In this document: positions 63,837 to 64,000 of the stretch, piece after piece
Layout of the letters: each line of letters opens with the position of its first letter
Position numbering within the stretch: the first letter of the stretch is position 1
DNA from: Dactylosporangium fulvum
Lineage (GTDB): Bacteria > Actinomycetota > Actinomycetes > Mycobacteriales > Micromonosporaceae
Direction of reading: 5' to 3'
DNA: 64,000 nucleotides
NCBI RefSeq assembly: GCF_025137375.1
Contig: NZ_CP073720.1
Coordinates: forward strand, 3,806,501 to 3,870,500
Made by a program: the position numbers and the translations under genes
Notes under the pieces: generated by a model
The model's database searches: none
Told to the model about the DNA's origin: nothing
The model's input: only the letters and a program-made list of their open reading frames with translations

Positions 63837-64000
63837 ATGCATCGACGACGGCGCGTCACGCTCGGCGTGGTCGCGGCGGTCCTGCTGGCCCCGGCCTGGC
63901 CGGCGCCGGCCCAGGGGTCCGGCACGGCGGAGGGGTCCGGCCGGAACCTGGTGGTCAACGGGTCCTTCGACGCTGGCACACAGGGGTGGGGCTGGTCGCC
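63837..64000 (+). CDS. Secreted protein, N-terminal part only (CBM-like domain starts)
   Basis: The ATG at 63837 follows GGAGG and opens a frame that runs off the window after 54 codons. It codes a basic start MHRRRRVTLGVV, a hydrophobic signal core and an APAWPAPAQG cleavage region, then NLVVNGSFDAGTQGWGWS, the typical first strand of CBM4/9- or DUF642-like beta-sandwich domains. The rest of the protein, and thus its catalytic function, lies outside the window. The SARP-like box upstream ties it to the cluster promoters (inference). Confidence 0.75.
   Translation, partial: MHRRRRVTLGVVAAVLLAPAWPAPAQGSGTAEGSGRNLVVNGSFDAGTQGWGWS

Overview
The window is very GC-rich DNA with strong G/C third-codon bias, many GTG starts and purine-rich Shine-Dalgarno sites. 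The gene families (F420-dependent enzymes, a GlgE glucan pathway, a fused LysX, SigB/SigF-type sigma factor, SARP-like direct repeats) point to a filamentous actinobacterium. Chemotaxis-receptor genes in such a background suggest a motile-spore Micromonosporaceae member such as Actinoplanes or Dactylosporangium; this is inference. I found no tRNA, rRNA, CRISPR array or insertion sequence.

Layout. 1-3.6 kb: end of a secreted thermolysin-type protease, a TetR/SDR divergent pair with a twin operator, and an LLM-hemerythrin fusion oxidoreductase. 3.6-8.4 kb: a signalling module of a PilZ-containing chemoreceptor, an orphan solute-binding lipoprotein and a diguanylate cyclase. 8.5-14.4 kb: a GH43 xylosidase remnant, a large membrane protein, a SnoaL fusion, a class A beta-lactamase-like serine hydrolase, a transglutaminase-like protein and an SRPBCC protein. 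14.5-24.5 kb: the GlgE alpha-glucan pathway (glgC-glgE-treS-mak-glgB on the minus strand, glgA divergent). 24.5-28.8 kb: an alpha/beta hydrolase, a ClpC-like ATPase without its middle domain, and an unknown protein. 29-33.5 kb: a DUF4331/TPR/NicO set that looks metal- or envelope-related. 33.9-43.2 kb: a SigB/SigF-type sigma factor, a MetF-like reductase, an AraC/GATase regulator, amino-acid and drug transporters with a MarR regulator, a secreted carbohydrate-binding-like protein and a KhtT/KhtU-like K+/H+ antiporter pair. 43.3-51.2 kb: an IclR regulator, LysX preceded by a PARG-like gene stump, a hemerythrin, PPK2, and a secreted beta-propeller with an unknown secreted partner.

51.3-64 kb is part of a natural-product gene cluster. 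It has two aromatic-polyketide-type FAD hydroxylases, two PPOX-fold proteins (one very short), a beta-hydroxyacid dehydrogenase, the 2,3-dehydratase/3-ketoreductase/4-ketoreductase set for a 2,6-dideoxyhexose, an O-methyltransferase, an asparagine-synthetase-like amide synthetase that has lost its glutaminase Cys, and an ACMSD-type amidohydrolase. No ketosynthase, glycosyltransferase or NDP-glucose 4,6-dehydratase is in view. Three plus-strand operons here carry TCGA-type heptamers repeated with an 11-bp period, each followed 8 bp later by a possible -10, the arrangement bound by SARP activators. The last of these drives a secreted protein cut by the window end, so the regulon probably continues to the right.
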